This document shows positions 1-10,319 of a stretch of 64,000 bases of DNA, piece by piece (position 1 is the first letter of the stretch; each line of letters starts with the position of its first letter). The position numbers and the translations under genes were made by a program. The notes under the pieces were generated by a model. That model had not been told where the DNA came from. It saw only the letters and a list, made by a program, of their open reading frames with translations, and did not search any database. Source of the stretch: Leishmania infantum JPCM5 (Eukaryota > Euglenozoa > Kinetoplastea > Trypanosomatida > Trypanosomatidae); NCBI RefSeq assembly GCF_000002875.2, contig NC_009420.2:1526951-1590950 (forward strand). The letters are read 5' to 3'.

Positions 1-913
1 CCTCCCCTCTCCCTCCCTCCTCCCCCCACACACATGGACAGACACACTGGTGTTGCAGTGTGTACGTCTTTCCTGTCGGTTTGCGGAGCGCTTGAGGTAG
101 TCAGCATCCTCAGCGAGAAGTTCTCGCCAATGCCACTCCTGTGCGTCGGCTTACTGCGTGCCGCCTTCTCATCACTGAAAACTGATTGCCTCCTCTGCAT
201 TCCGGTGAAGGGTAGCGCGCATCTGGGCTGGAAGAGCCACGTCGTTGTTGCGATCCCCCTCTCATCCTTCCGCCCTTCAACCTTCAATAACGCATTGCCG
301 CCATTCCAGCAGAAAAAAAAAACAGCCGCATTGGGGAGATCGTTTAGCTGGTCTCTCCTTATCAGTCAAGTGTTACGGTTCACACGCATTCGTATCCCGA
401 CTTATTCTCTCCCTCTGCTTGATTTCGCTTGTGCTTTCTGCTCTCTCTCTCTCTCCTGCTTCAGCACGGCTGCGTCTGCATACACCCGGCAGAGAACTTG
501 CTCCGCTCACTCGCACACATTAAAGGCGCGTCTCTGCGTGTCTTCTGCAAGGGTTGTCGCACGGTCCGCAAACACATCCTGGTCGTGCGGGGCATTCCTT
601 GATAGTAATCTATTGGCCCGCCCCTCTCTCTTCTACCGCCTCCGCTTCTCGCTTCAGTTAGAAGGGCCGCCCAGGCACCACCTCCTCTCTCGCGGCCACA
701 GGGAGCAACTCCTTCCCCCCTCCTGGGCCCGCACTTGTGTTCACGGAGGCGACGGCGTTCGGAAAAGGTATCAACAGAGGCGAGCGATCAACCACAATAC
801 AAATAGACGAAAGCACCGATAACGCCTAGGACACACAGAAATCGACCTCGACCCCGAGCACACACACACACTCTAGACCAGCAAAGCAGCAATAACAAGG
901 AAAGCGCAGGCAG
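1..913 (+). other. Intergenic region / 5' leader of the first gene
   Basis: No supportable gene. A 262-codon open frame runs through 34-822, but it crosses pyrimidine tracts and a predicted splice acceptor and its product is low-complexity, so I treat it as non-coding. A (CA)n tract sits at about 859-872. The C/T-rich tract at 621-655 ending in AG at 656-657 is the best trans-splice acceptor for the gene at 914. Confidence 0.6.
621..657 (+). promoter_or_regulatory. Predicted spliced-leader acceptor (polypyrimidine tract + AG)
   Basis: A strongly C/T-biased run ends in cttcAG at 656-657, with no AG between tract and acceptor. It would give a 5' UTR of about 256 nt to the gene starting at 914. 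Later AGs also exist, so mapping of mRNA ends is needed to fix the site. Confidence 0.45.
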
Positions 914-2494
914 ATGGACAGCCTTCTGAACCAGCTGATGAGCCGTATCGCTGAAATCTCGCTCTCAGATGCGCAGATCCAGTCGTACGGTCGGTGGCTC
1001 GCTGCTGCTATGGGAGCCTACTACGTGGTCAGCGCCTGGCAGAAGGATACTCCGACAGATGTGCAGGCGGCGATCACGGGGCACATGGTGCAAGGTTACG
1101 ACCGCAGCACCATCACCACCCGCCTTGAGCAGCGCCACACCCGTCAGCTTCTCCAGCAAATCATTGGGCTGAACGAGCTGCGCCAGCAACTGCGCTCGGA
1201 GACGGACAAGGAGGCGAAGCTGCGGGGCTGGCAACGAGTGTTTCGGCTGACTCTCATCAGCATTGCCGCCACCACCTACACGCACAGCCTCACTATATCG
1301 CTACTCTCGATTAAGAACATGGTTCGAGTGCTTGTCTTCCTGCTGAGTCGCCGCGAGAGCGCGGCGCTGTCCAAGAGTCGCAGCGGTCCCATCTCGACTC
1401 TTAGGGCGTGGTGGACGGGAGGGCGGCGCGCCGGCCTCACGGGTATCATGATGGAGTCGATGATGGCGAAGATGGCTGAGCAGGTGAGTCAGCAGGCGTC
1501 GCCGTTTGTGAACGCGGAACTGGAGGAGGAGGTGATGACTGAGGAGGTTCGGCAGCTGCCCGTGCCGCCGCCGCCGCTCGACGGCCGCACCGCGTTTGCG
1601 CAGGCGCAGCAACAGCAGGAGAGTCTGGAGGCGGCGCACGGGGAGAGTCTGAGTCAGGTGGAACAGGCTTTCTCGGTGCGCGCGGTGCTCGAGGTGGCGG
1701 TGCCGCGTATTGTAGCGTGCGCTGCAGCTGCGGTGGATAGCGCCATTGCGGCGCGGCCGGCGCACCTCTTCAGCGTCAGCGGCATTGTCCACTCGGCCGA
1801 CCTGTGCAGCCTGTTGCGTGACATTGCCCTCGGGATGGAGCGGCGCGCATGCGTCTCCGAGTGGGTGCGGCGACCTCATCCCTCTCTAGTGCCAATGTCC
1901 CGCGCGCGCAGTGGGGCAAGCACCTCCCCATTGGCTTCAGTGCCGAAGCACCTGGAGACGAGCAAGGGCCGCTTGCAGCCGGACGAGGACGAGGAGCTGC
2001 TCGACGAGCCAGATCAGTCTGCAACGTCCTCGGAGGACATCATTGAGTTTCCTCACGGGTCTACCACACTGCTACGCCCCGACGGTCGCCCAGTGCGCCG
2101 CCGCGCTGGCGACCGTAGTGAGGACAAAATTATCGATGGGCTGCTTGACCGTCGCCTCGCCGCTGAGGAGGAGGCGCTGCAAGAGGAGGCGATACGCCGT
2201 GATCATTTGCTGAAGAGACAGATGGCGGGCTTCTTCACAGAACTGTCGCACAGCGCGAGCTTTGGCGAGCTGTGTATTACGTACGCCGCAGAGCTGCTGG
2301 CGGCGCAGTTCAAGGAGGCTGGCGACATCAAGCGTGTCAAGACCTATGACGCGGCGACGGACACGGCGAAGATGGCGATGGTGATCGCCGCCCTCGACAG
2401 CTGCCGGCTGGCAGCACTGGAGGAGGAATGCGAGGTAAAATCGTACATGCGGCTCTTCTGCGAGGAAACCATCCGCTCCACATGCGCGCGGTAA
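914..2494 (+). CDS. Putative peroxin-3 (PEX3)-like protein
   Basis: 526-residue protein starting at the first ATG of the frame, after a long non-coding leader. Residues 27-42 form a hydrophobic N-terminal stretch that could be a membrane anchor. Residues 68-145 form two helices: a Leu/Arg-rich one (LNELRQQL), then W106...F110 followed by a long amphipathic/hydrophobic helix (FRLTLISIAATTYTHSLTIS). This resembles the region of PEX3 after its anchor, where a conserved Trp precedes a T/S/Y-rich helix. The middle is Ala/Glu-rich with an acidic patch near 358-366; the C-terminal third is helical. PEX3 is the peroxisomal (glycosomal) membrane anchor for PEX19 and is very divergent in trypanosomatids, so the call rests on pattern and not on a diagnostic motif. 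It could instead be a lineage-specific membrane protein. Coding status is sure; the name is tentative. Confidence 0.5.
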   Translation: MDSLLNQLMSRIAEISLSDAQIQSYGRWLAAAMGAYYVVSAWQKDTPTDVQAAITGHMVQGYDRSTITTRLEQRHTRQLLQQIIGLNELRQQLRSETDKEAKLRGWQRVFRLTLISIAATTYTHSLTISLLSIKNMVRVLVFLLSRRESAALSKSRSGPISTLRAWWTGGRRAGLTGIMMESMMAKMAEQVSQQASPFVNAELEEEVMTEEVRQLPVPPPPLDGRTAFAQAQQQQESLEAAHGESLSQVEQAFSVRAVLEVAVPRIVACAAAAVDSAIAARPAHLFSVSGIVHSADLCSLLRDIALGMERRACVSEWVRRPHPSLVPMSRARSGASTSPLASVPKHLETSKGRLQPDEDEELLDEPDQSATSSEDIIEFPHGSTTLLRPDGRPVRRRAGDRSEDKIIDGLLDRRLAAEEEALQEEAIRRDHLLKRQMAGFFTELSHSASFGELCITYAAELLAAQFKEAGDIKRVKTYDAATDTAKMAMVIAALDSCRLAALEEECEVKSYMRLFCEETIRSTCAR

Positions 2495-3387
2495 CGCAAG
2501 CTGCTGCACCGCCCGGTTCGTTCTTTTCTGTACGTGAGCCTCCGGGTTTGTGCATGTTTATGCGTATGGATGGCTTGTGTGTAGACTGCCCATAAATGCA
2601 GCTTAGAGGTGGTGCCGTGCACCTCTCTGTAGCATTCGCTACGGTATCCCACCATAAATACTTGTCTAAGGTTGCACGGACACTTGCCAGAGGGCGGAAG
2701 GAACGAAAAAAAAAGTTGACGAGGCACAACGACACTTGGAGGCAGCAACGAGTGCCTACACCCTCTCGCCAGCCCCTCCAAAAAAAACCCACGAACTCTT
2801 TCCTGCGGCGCTCTGCGCTCCTCACCGCCTCATGAAGCTCCCCGCTTCAAGATGAGGGAGAAAAGTATAATGATGGTTGCTCTTTCCTCCTTCTCGTGCC
2901 TCACACGTATACGCCTAGATATAATGTGTTCTCTTCGTACGCGCCGTGCCAGACGCATCGAACACCGTTCATGGTGGGCGGTGGCATGAGGAGGTGTGAC
3001 GAGTATGGCCGCCTCTCGACGCTGTCTATGCTTGTTATTTCCTCCCTTTGCCTGCTCGGACCTCTCCCTCACGCGCATCTCCTTCTTTTCTCTGCCCGCC
3101 CGCGTACAACGCGCCCGCACCTTTGTGCCCGATTTCACGCTTTACTCCCTGATTGCGCGACTGAGGGCACGTAGTGCCTTGCGAAAGCAAATTGACTTCA
3201 CACACACACACACGCACACATGTGTGTGTGCGGGCGAAGCGGGTTGTTGGCACAGTCCTTTGCACACGCTCGCGACAAGCAGTCATCTATGTAAACACAA
3301 GCGCACGGCCCGCACCCTTCACAATTACCGCGATAAACACGCGCATCTGCTTTCTTTACGTACGTTCAAGAACAACAGCGCCGAAAG
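2495..3387 (+). other. Intergenic spacer
   Basis: 3' UTR of the preceding gene followed by a C/T-rich zone (about 3037-3102), a CA/GT microsatellite at about 3200-3230, and a short pyrimidine stretch ending in AG at 3369-3370, which lies 18 nt before the next ATG. No coding or RNA gene seen. Confidence 0.6.
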
Positions 3388-4218
3388 ATGAACCCGGAGG
3401 CGAGACAAGTGGCCGTATGGGAGCGGCTGCGAAACGAGGCGCGGCAGACAGACCAGCTCATTGATCAACAGCTTCGCAAGCTGGAGGTGCTGGCGCTTTT
3501 CGATGAAGAAAAGATTATTGAAAGCGCGGCCGCCTCGTCTTCTATGAAGGGAGTCGGCACTTCGAGCTCGGTGACCCCGGCGGTCCCTGGCTCGAGTTCC
3601 AGTCTTCTACACAGCAGTGGCACCAGCCCACCCCCAGCGTCCACGATGTCGTTTGAAGATGTGGAGTCTCAGTACCGCGGCGCCGATCGCGACATCGACG
3701 AGTTTCTCCATCGGCTAGAGCAAACTGTGCTGAGCATGGAGGACGCGTGCAGAGAGCTCGGCCCCTCGTCAGCAGCAGCGCGACACACCGAGCGCTTCCG
3801 AGGAATGTTGACTGAGAAGCAGCAGGCGCGTCGTCGTCTTGCGACGGAGTTCCGACAGCGAAAGGATCGCTATGAGCTGGCTGCGTCGCGGCTAGCGGGC
3901 GACGCGCGACGGCGGGGTGGTCCTGTCGACGATGATGCTAGAGGCGGTGTGCGCATCCTCATGGACGAGCAAGTGGCCATTCAGCACACCTTGAACCGCG
4001 TGAATGGTCTGCTGGAGCAGGCGGAGGGCACGCGAGATCGACTGCGCATGCAGCGCGAGCGGTTCAACCAAATAGGTGACAAGGTGCTGCACATTGCCGA
4101 GCACATTCCATTTGTGCAGAACCTTGTCCGCCGCATCGACGTGCGACGGCGACGCGAGGTGGTGGTGTTGGGTACCGTCATCTCGTCTCTCATGTTCATG
4201 TTTTTCTTTTTCCTATAG
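3388..4218 (+). CDS. GOS1: Golgi Qb-SNARE, GOS1/GS28 family
   Basis: 276-residue tail-anchored SNARE of the Golgi SNAP-receptor complex, acting in ER-Golgi/intra-Golgi vesicle fusion. The N-terminal region (1-180) is helical with a Ser/Thr/Pro-rich loop at about 50-88, as in the Habc-like part of the family. The SNARE helix spans about 191-252; Q222 in RLRMQR is the likely central-layer glutamine. It is followed by a basic patch (RRIDVRRRRE, 248-257) and a single C-terminal membrane helix (258-276, VVLGTVISSLMFMFFFFL) ending at the stop, so only a couple of residues would face the lumen. The sequence just before the anchor (IPFVQNLVRRIDVRRRRE) matches the GS28 pattern of a proline, then 'I..I..RRRR', very well. 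Length is close to that of GS28 proteins (about 220-250) plus the low-complexity loop. Start is the first ATG, 18 nt after a candidate splice acceptor. Confidence 0.85.
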   Translation: MNPEARQVAVWERLRNEARQTDQLIDQQLRKLEVLALFDEEKIIESAAASSSMKGVGTSSSVTPAVPGSSSSLLHSSGTSPPPASTMSFEDVESQYRGADRDIDEFLHRLEQTVLSMEDACRELGPSSAAARHTERFRGMLTEKQQARRRLATEFRQRKDRYELAASRLAGDARRRGGPVDDDARGGVRILMDEQVAIQHTLNRVNGLLEQAEGTRDRLRMQRERFNQIGDKVLHIAEHIPFVQNLVRRIDVRRRREVVVLGTVISSLMFMFFFFL

Positions 4219-5651
4219 TGGCGTTATGTGCGCGTACTCGCGTGCGTGCGTGCGTCCACAGGAGTTTTTTTTTGGACATGAACGGCGGACATGCACGTGT
4301 TGTGGTGTGTTGCTCTCGATTCCTGTTGCGTTTTTCGTTTGTTGTGATCTGGACGGCGACGCTCTTTTTGAACTCGGACGCCCCATACGATCTCCTCTCT
4401 TCTCCCCCTCCTCTCTCCTTGCTTCTGCATCGCGATACAGGTACGAAGAAGATTAGAGGCACTTCCACATGCCGCCCATCGACTCGCACGAGTGAAAAGG
4501 GAGTAGACGCTCACGATATCAGCAGGGGATAGGGGATGATGCACGTTTTCTGTGAGCGTGAGAGGGTCGACTTCCTTGTCTTATCTCTCCCCTCTTTACG
4601 TCTGGTGTGAGCGGCGACACTCCGCCGCACGTTTTTCTCTGTTCTGGTGCGTTTGTGTGTGTGTGTGTGTGGCTGGCCTCATCGTCAGTGGCCACGTCAC
4701 GTGAGCACATCAGTAGCAGCCATGCGCTCATGTTTCTCCATGCCAGCCTCCTGCCTCCACCATCCCCCCTTTTCCCCTCTCGCTCTCATCTGCTTTCTTC
4801 GCTTTGCACGGCCGCGCCCGCTTTCGCCACCAAGATGGTGCGAATGTGCGCACTCACACACCCTTTGTGTTCGTGATTGAGCCCCGGCCTTTGCTTATCA
4901 CCCTCCTCCCCTCTCACCTTCCTTTTGTTTTTTTCTTTTTCTTTCAGCCCTCCTTGCCGCTGTTCGTGCCTCTTGCCACCTCCGTTCACCTCTGTACTGT
5001 TGAGAGCAGTCGTTTGTGTTGGTTAGGGTACACTTGCGCCAAGGAGGCACAAACACGCGCACTCGTGCACACGGACACACACACACTCACGCACACTCAC
5101 ACGCATACCGCAGCACCCCCGTCGCACCTGCTCTCCTGCTCAACCCCCTTTTTGCTTTTTTTTCCTTGCGAAAGTGCAGCCTTTGCGGCTGTCAGTTCAA
5201 GCCTCAATACATTTTTTGCTGTGGTTTCTCCATTTTCCTCTGCCCCTCCCCCTGCCGGCCCGCTACTCTCTATCACTTCATTATTAGACCCCACTTCTCC
5301 TTCGCGTGTGTATGTGCGTGGATATTTTTTCCCTCCCCTTTTCCGCTGTGTCCTCCGTGATCACGCTTTCTTGCTCCCTTTGTACAGCCAGCTACATCTA
5401 CTAGATAATTGTCCCTTCTCACCCCACCTCACATCTCCCTCGCTCTCGCGCGCAAACCAGGCGTCTATACACAGGGGCACACACACACACACGCACGCGC
5501 ACGCGCAGATACGGAAAGGTAGGCACTTGCTCTTCTCGCTTCAACGACGTAGAGGAACCGTGTGGCATTGCCCATAGGCTTGAAGCCGAAGCTGGGAGAA
5601 AGAGAAGAGGGTGCTCGTTGGGGAGCAAAGAAGCAGCCAAGACTACTGCTG
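4219..5651 (+). other. Intergenic spacer and 5' leader of the carboxypeptidase gene
   Basis: Non-coding, T/C-rich. It contains a (CA)n tract at about 5074-5105 and two good acceptors: a T-rich tract at 4926-4945 ending in AG 4946-4947, and a tract ending in tacAG at 5386-5387. Codons in frame with the next gene extend upstream of 5652 but contain no ATG, only GTG, so they are not taken as coding. Confidence 0.6.
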
Positions 5652-8600
5652 ATGAACCGTCCGCGGGACTTCAAGCGCAAGACGGCGCATCCACCGTCGC
5701 CGGCCTCCGCGGCGACAGTTGCAAGTGTGTCCCCTATTCCTGTTTGCGCACCCACCATGCGGGTGAGCTCTCTCGAAGGAGTTGATGGCAGTGAAACGCC
5801 GCAACAGAGGCAGCGGGCCGCAGAGAGTCTGGCTTCGCAGGGGCAGCACCAAGCCGAAGGTGTGGTGAAAGCCAAAAGCGATGCGCAAGCCACTGATATT
5901 TATGGCAGCAGCGACTCGTCCGTTCCCATGGTAGCTGCAGCTGACGCGTGTAGCCGCGCAAGCCGCGCCAGCCCGCTTTTATCCAGCTCTGAACCCGCTC
6001 TCTCATCAACCGCTCGGCTTGCATCGGTACCCGGAATATTTTCTTCTTGTTTGGCCTCTGCCGCGTTGCGGAAGACGAAGGTGTCGGAGGGGCACAGCTC
6101 TTACCAACCGCCAACTTCGCAGCAGCTGCGGCAGACTTCGAGGGCGCGTGCCACCGTTTTCCGACCACCTGTACGTGGAGGCGCGCACTCTCCGCGAGGA
6201 GGGGTCCCAAAAGTGTGCCCGCCGGCACCCCTCGCGAGCGGTGCGGCTGCAGCACATGGACGCGTTGCTTCTGTGTCGACTTCAACTCCACCGCCGGCAA
6301 GCCCTGAGGCTCTCTCCGCGCACGAGGAACACGCCAGCGGTGTACCCGTGTCGCGCAGCAGCCGTAGTCGGCGCTCTTCAACCTCTGCGCTCCCGTTGTC
6401 ACACACGTATTCGGGCGCGGAAGTGCAGGGTAGTAACACAAACGTCATTACCAGCAGCAGCACCAACAACCGCGGCTCGGCGCGCAGTCTGGGAAACGAC
6501 ACCGTCATCTCCACCGCCGTGGGCCGGCAGCGGCCGAACATGGCGGCGGTTTTGCTGCCGACGCAGCAGCTGCTGGAGAACGGCTACTACTTGGCGTCCG
6601 ACGAGAGCGCGAACTCGAGCTTCTCCGACACTCCGCGCTCGGCGCGGCGCATATCTCTGGGTAGCAGCTCCTCTCTGCGCACCACAACGCAGCGGCTGGA
6701 CGTGAACAGTAGCAGCGCTGTTGGTGGGGGTCGGTCGGCCACGGTGGCTACTGGCGCCTCCCCAAGCGGTATCAACAGCCTTCGTGATAGCCGGGACCCC
6801 AACAGCTACAGCCGAGGAAACTGCAGTGACGACAACAGCGACATCATGTTCGAGGAGGAAAATGACCTCTGCAACTTCGACGAGGAGGACGAGGAACAGG
6901 CAGTGCTCACGTACATGGACTCTGGGGCAGAGGGGAACCTTCCGGGCCGGCCATCCTCATCGAATCGGGCACCACCGCCGCCATCGGCGCGCCAGGGGTT
7001 GCTGTCCGCGACGGGTGCAGGTGATGGGCCAAGCATCGACCCCAGCTCCCTCAGCGTGAGCGTCGAAGTCGGCGACACCGACTACGACATCGGCGAGGAT
7101 CCGCCAAGCTGTATGTCTGTCAGCTCGCCGCCACAGCTGCATCGTCGCGGCGCACCAGCGCTGCGCATCTCCGCCTGCTCAGTGCGCAGTTCGGCGGCGG
7201 CTGATTGGCATGCCCCGACGATGGTGCGTCGGCCAACCAGCGTTAGCAAAGCGAGCGGCGCGCCGTCGTTCCAGGCGGCGGTCACGCCAGCCAAGTTAAC
7301 CACTGTCACTGCAGTGCCACGCATGCTGTCGCTGCAGCACTCGACTGCGAATGCAGCTACCTCTTCCCGGCCTACTCCACTCACCACTACGGCTGTGCAC
7401 ACGCCGCTGACAGCCACGTCGTCGTCTCCACGCTTCGCGTCGTTCTCACCGAGCCTGCAGCTGTCGTCCATGAACGAGGAGGAGCTCCGCGAACGGGAGT
7501 GCAAGCAGCTTAGTCTCTACGAGGCGTTCTTTTTCAATCCAACTCGCAGTATGTGGCTCGTCGACGACCACGTCCTGGCCAAGGTTCTCGAGTATGTGCG
7601 GATAATGGGATACGAGCACCCCGCCTTGAAGCGCGACCGCCTCAAAGGTCAGCCCTCTCTGTGGAGCAGCAGCAGCGCCATCGCCTCCCCTATCGCTCCA
7701 GCGAAGTCGAAGAAGAAGGCTGCCGGCGTGAGGAACGCGAACTCGACAGCGCCGCAGAACATGCACGCGTCGTCGTCGTCTGCCGCCGCCGAGGCCGTGG
7801 TGGAGGCTCTCGCACAGCCGGGCAGCGCCAACGCCTCACACACTCTGCCGACTGCTGCTGGCGGCTCTGCCGATTCCGCAGCGTTTGCGACCAAGCACTT
7901 CTGCTTGAAGGCTGGCAAGCCCCGCTGTGCTCGGCAGTACGTGAACAGGTCCACGGCGACTGCTGCGTCACATTTGTTTCTTACCTTCAGTGAGGCCATG
8001 CGGTGGATTGCGGAGCAGGAGTACGTTATCGGCACTGTGCTGCTGTGCTGCGCACGCTTTATCGGAGACCCGAACGCCGACGGGGCGGCGGTTCTTGGCG
8101 ACGGCGTGGCGGACACTGCGCCGTGGCATCCACGCCGTGCACTGCTGCAACGCAGAAAGCCGTGCATCCCTCTGCGGTTCCACCCCATCCACTTCGCGGC
8201 CTCTCTCGTGTGCTCGCGGTTCCCACAGTGGGGTGGAATCTCCGCCTTCACCCGTGCCTGGGAGACGCAGATCCGCCTGGTCCTGGGAAGCGCGTCGCCG
8301 TCGCACCAACGCCTCTTCAAGCTCCCCGACGACGCCCTCTTGCTCAGCTCCGACTGTGAGGCGGGAAACCTGCACCGGGTGGAGCGCGCAGGGGAGCCGT
8401 ACTCCTTTCTTATTTGGTTGGAGCCGGATTTGGGGAGCGACAAGCGGATTTGGTTCCGCTTCTCTGTGACAGGGGCGAAGGAGGGGCGCAGGCTGCGGTT
8501 TCGGCTCATGAACGCGGCACCACACGTGAAGTTGTACCGGCAGAACGGCATGATGCCCGTGTGGCGTGATGGGCTGAGCCAGCCGAACTGGGGGCCCGTG

Positions 8601-10319
8601 GACTCGTGCTCCTTCCGCACTACAAACCGGGACCTGGACGGCGAGGTGAGTTTCTCCATAAACCCGCGAAACTCTACCGAAACGATCCAGATCGCCTTCT
8701 GCGCCCCGTACACGTACGCCGACTTGCTCTGCCACGTGTGCCACTGGCACGCCCTTGTGAAGAGCAGCGGGTGTGACATGCGCTTCGAGGAGCGGGTGCT
8801 GTGTCGGAGTCCGGATGGGCGAAAGCTTCATTTGCTCATCGTGACCAGCCGCGTCGGCGGCGCACCAGCGTTGGCGGCGACCGAAGACAAGAGCACTGCG
8901 GACGCAGCGATTTCGGGCGGACGAGGGCACACTGGCGTGGGCGCGGATGGCGTGGCGGCAGCAGGTGCGGGCTCCTCCAGTGGCTGGACGTCCCCTGGCG
9001 TCGCGAGCCCCACGATGACGATCCCACCCGGGAAGGGCAAGGGCGGTGCCACAAAGGAGGCGGTGCGTGGCCCGTACGCCAACTTCGCCTCTGGCAAAAA
9101 AGTCGTGCTCGTCAGTGGACGGGTGCACCCTGGCGAGGTGACGGCGTCGCACGGCGTCCACGGCCTCATTTCTTTCCTGCTCTCCAGCGACGTTCGCGCG
9201 ATCCAGCTGCGCGAGCACTTCATATTCTTCATTGTGCCAATGCTCAACCCCGACGGCGTCAGCCGCGGTCATTCCCGCATGGACCAGTTCGGCAACAACC
9301 TCAACCGCTGCTACAACGACCCAGACGCGGAGACTCAGCCAACCGTGCTCGCGCTGCGGCGCGTGTTCGAGCACCTGCAGCACACGTATCGCGAGCGCTT
9401 TATCATGTACCTCGACTTCCACTCCCACGCCTCGCAATCCAGCGGCTTTATGTTCGGCAACAACCTGCCCGTGTCTGTGCAGCACTGGAACCTCTTTTTT
9501 CCGCGCCTGGTGGAGCTGCACGTCCGTCATGTCTTCTCCTTTGCGCTCTGCCGCTTTGGCCGCGTTCACATGACAAGCAAGGATGGGGCCTCGCGGGTGC
9601 TGTTTGGCAGCAGTCTCATCCACAGCTACACGGTCGAACTGCCGCACTTCACGGACCGCCGCCTTTACGCGGACGAATACGCAGCCATGAACAACGGCAG
9701 CAACGTGCTCTTTGAGGTGACGTGGCCGCCGCTACACCAGACGTCAGGGCAGGCCGGCAGCGTTGACGTGAACGAGGACGGTGCGCAGGATGCTGAGAAC
9801 GGCTCCGAAGGGAAGTGGCGCGGCGTGCGTCCGGCAGTCGGGGCTCGCGGCCTCTATAAACGGTCGAATATGTTGCTCGCCGGCCGCGGAAGGGCATGCC
9901 GGTCGAACCGTGAGAGCTCGTCAGCTCAGGCCAGGGATGGCTCCCCGCCCAAGAAGTCTTCCGGTGCCGCCCCGAGGAGCCAGGGGCATGCTAACTCGGC
10001 CGGCGTGGGCGAGCACTGTAGCGGTCAGTCCTCTGCAACTCAGATCGGCGGTACGAGGTTGGCGTCGTTTCTGCAGCCCATCTCCACCCCCTCCATTCTT
10101 TGCCAGAGCGCGGAGGTGGGACAGGCGTGCCTGTTGGCGCTGCGCGACTACTGCTCCATCGGTGCCCGTCCGTCGCCAGAGCTGACAATGTTCGGCGGCA
10201 TGGACGGCGTGCTGCGTGATTCGAAGCGCCAAGTCAAGTTGGACTCGTCGAGGAAGTGCAAGAAGGTCCAGTCAGTCGCCACATACGCTGGGATAAACCC
10301 CATCTACAAGCAATACTAG
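5652..10319 (+). CDS. M14 zinc carboxypeptidase, cytosolic carboxypeptidase (CCP/Nna1) family
   Basis: 1555-residue enzyme expected to trim glutamates from the C-termini or side chains of tubulin in flagellar and subpellicular microtubules (known role of the family). Residues 1-620 are Ser/Ala/Gly-rich and disordered-looking with an acidic patch near 410-425. The CCP N-terminal beta domain lies at about 910-1055 and the M14 catalytic domain at about 1140-1360. Zinc and catalytic residues are all visible: HPGE at H1159/E1162, DFHSH with H1257, the substrate arginine in NNLNRCY (R1219), and the catalytic glutamate E1329 in SYTVELPHF. The peptidase should therefore be active. I start at ATG 5652 (MNRPRD) because the longer frame from 5562 begins with GTG. 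A roughly 70-residue low-complexity insert (about 1095-1130) interrupts the region just before the catalytic core. The subtype (CCP1/2/3/5) cannot be set by eye. Confidence 0.85.
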   Translation: MNRPRDFKRKTAHPPSPASAATVASVSPIPVCAPTMRVSSLEGVDGSETPQQRQRAAESLASQGQHQAEGVVKAKSDAQATDIYGSSDSSVPMVAAADACSRASRASPLLSSSEPALSSTARLASVPGIFSSCLASAALRKTKVSEGHSSYQPPTSQQLRQTSRARATVFRPPVRGGAHSPRGGVPKVCPPAPLASGAAAAHGRVASVSTSTPPPASPEALSAHEEHASGVPVSRSSRSRRSSTSALPLSHTYSGAEVQGSNTNVITSSSTNNRGSARSLGNDTVISTAVGRQRPNMAAVLLPTQQLLENGYYLASDESANSSFSDTPRSARRISLGSSSSLRTTTQRLDVNSSSAVGGGRSATVATGASPSGINSLRDSRDPNSYSRGNCSDDNSDIMFEEENDLCNFDEEDEEQAVLTYMDSGAEGNLPGRPSSSNRAPPPPSARQGLLSATGAGDGPSIDPSSLSVSVEVGDTDYDIGEDPPSCMSVSSPPQLHRRGAPALRISACSVRSSAAADWHAPTMVRRPTSVSKASGAPSFQAAVTPAKLTTVTAVPRMLSLQHSTANAATSSRPTPLTTTAVHTPLTATSSSPRFASFSPSLQLSSMNEEELRERECKQLSLYEAFFFNPTRSMWLVDDHVLAKVLEYVRIMGYEHPALKRDRLKGQPSLWSSSSAIASPIAPAKSKKKAAGVRNANSTAPQNMHASSSSAAAEAVVEALAQPGSANASHTLPTAAGGSADSAAFATKHFCLKAGKPRCARQYVNRSTATAASHLFLTFSEAMRWIAEQEYVIGTVLLCCARFIGDPNADGAAVLGDGVADTAPWHPRRALLQRRKPCIPLRFHPIHFAASLVCSRFPQWGGISAFTRAWETQIRLVLGSASPSHQRLFKLPDDALLLSSDCEAGNLHRVERAGEPYSFLIWLEPDLGSDKRIWFRFSVTGAKEGRRLRFRLMNAAPHVKLYRQNGMMPVWRDGLSQPNWGPVDSCSFRTTNRDLDGEVSFSINPRNSTETIQIAFCAPYTYADLLCHVCHWHALVKSSGCDMRFEERVLCRSPDGRKLHLLIVTSRVGGAPALAATEDKSTADAAISGGRGHTGVGADGVAAAGAGSSSGWTSPGVASPTMTIPPGKGKGGATKEAVRGPYANFASGKKVVLVSGRVHPGEVTASHGVHGLISFLLSSDVRAIQLREHFIFFIVPMLNPDGVSRGHSRMDQFGNNLNRCYNDPDAETQPTVLALRRVFEHLQHTYRERFIMYLDFHSHASQSSGFMFGNNLPVSVQHWNLFFPRLVELHVRHVFSFALCRFGRVHMTSKDGASRVLFGSSLIHSYTVELPHFTDRRLYADEYAAMNNGSNVLFEVTWPPLHQTSGQAGSVDVNEDGAQDAENGSEGKWRGVRPAVGARGLYKRSNMLLAGRGRACRSNRESSSAQARDGSPPKKSSGAAPRSQGHANSAGVGEHCSGQSSATQIGGTRLASFLQPISTPSILCQSAEVGQACLLALRDYCSIGARPSPELTMFGGMDGVLRDSKRQVKLDSSRKCKKVQSVATYAGINPIYKQY

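Noticed and set aside
34..822. 262-codon open frame at the left end
   Set aside because: Crosses a strong pyrimidine tract and splice acceptor, low-complexity product, no motif.
7649..9647. Long minus-strand open frames (376 and 559 codons) opposite the carboxypeptidase gene
   Set aside because: Antisense shadows of a GC-rich gene whose + strand frame has clear catalytic motifs.
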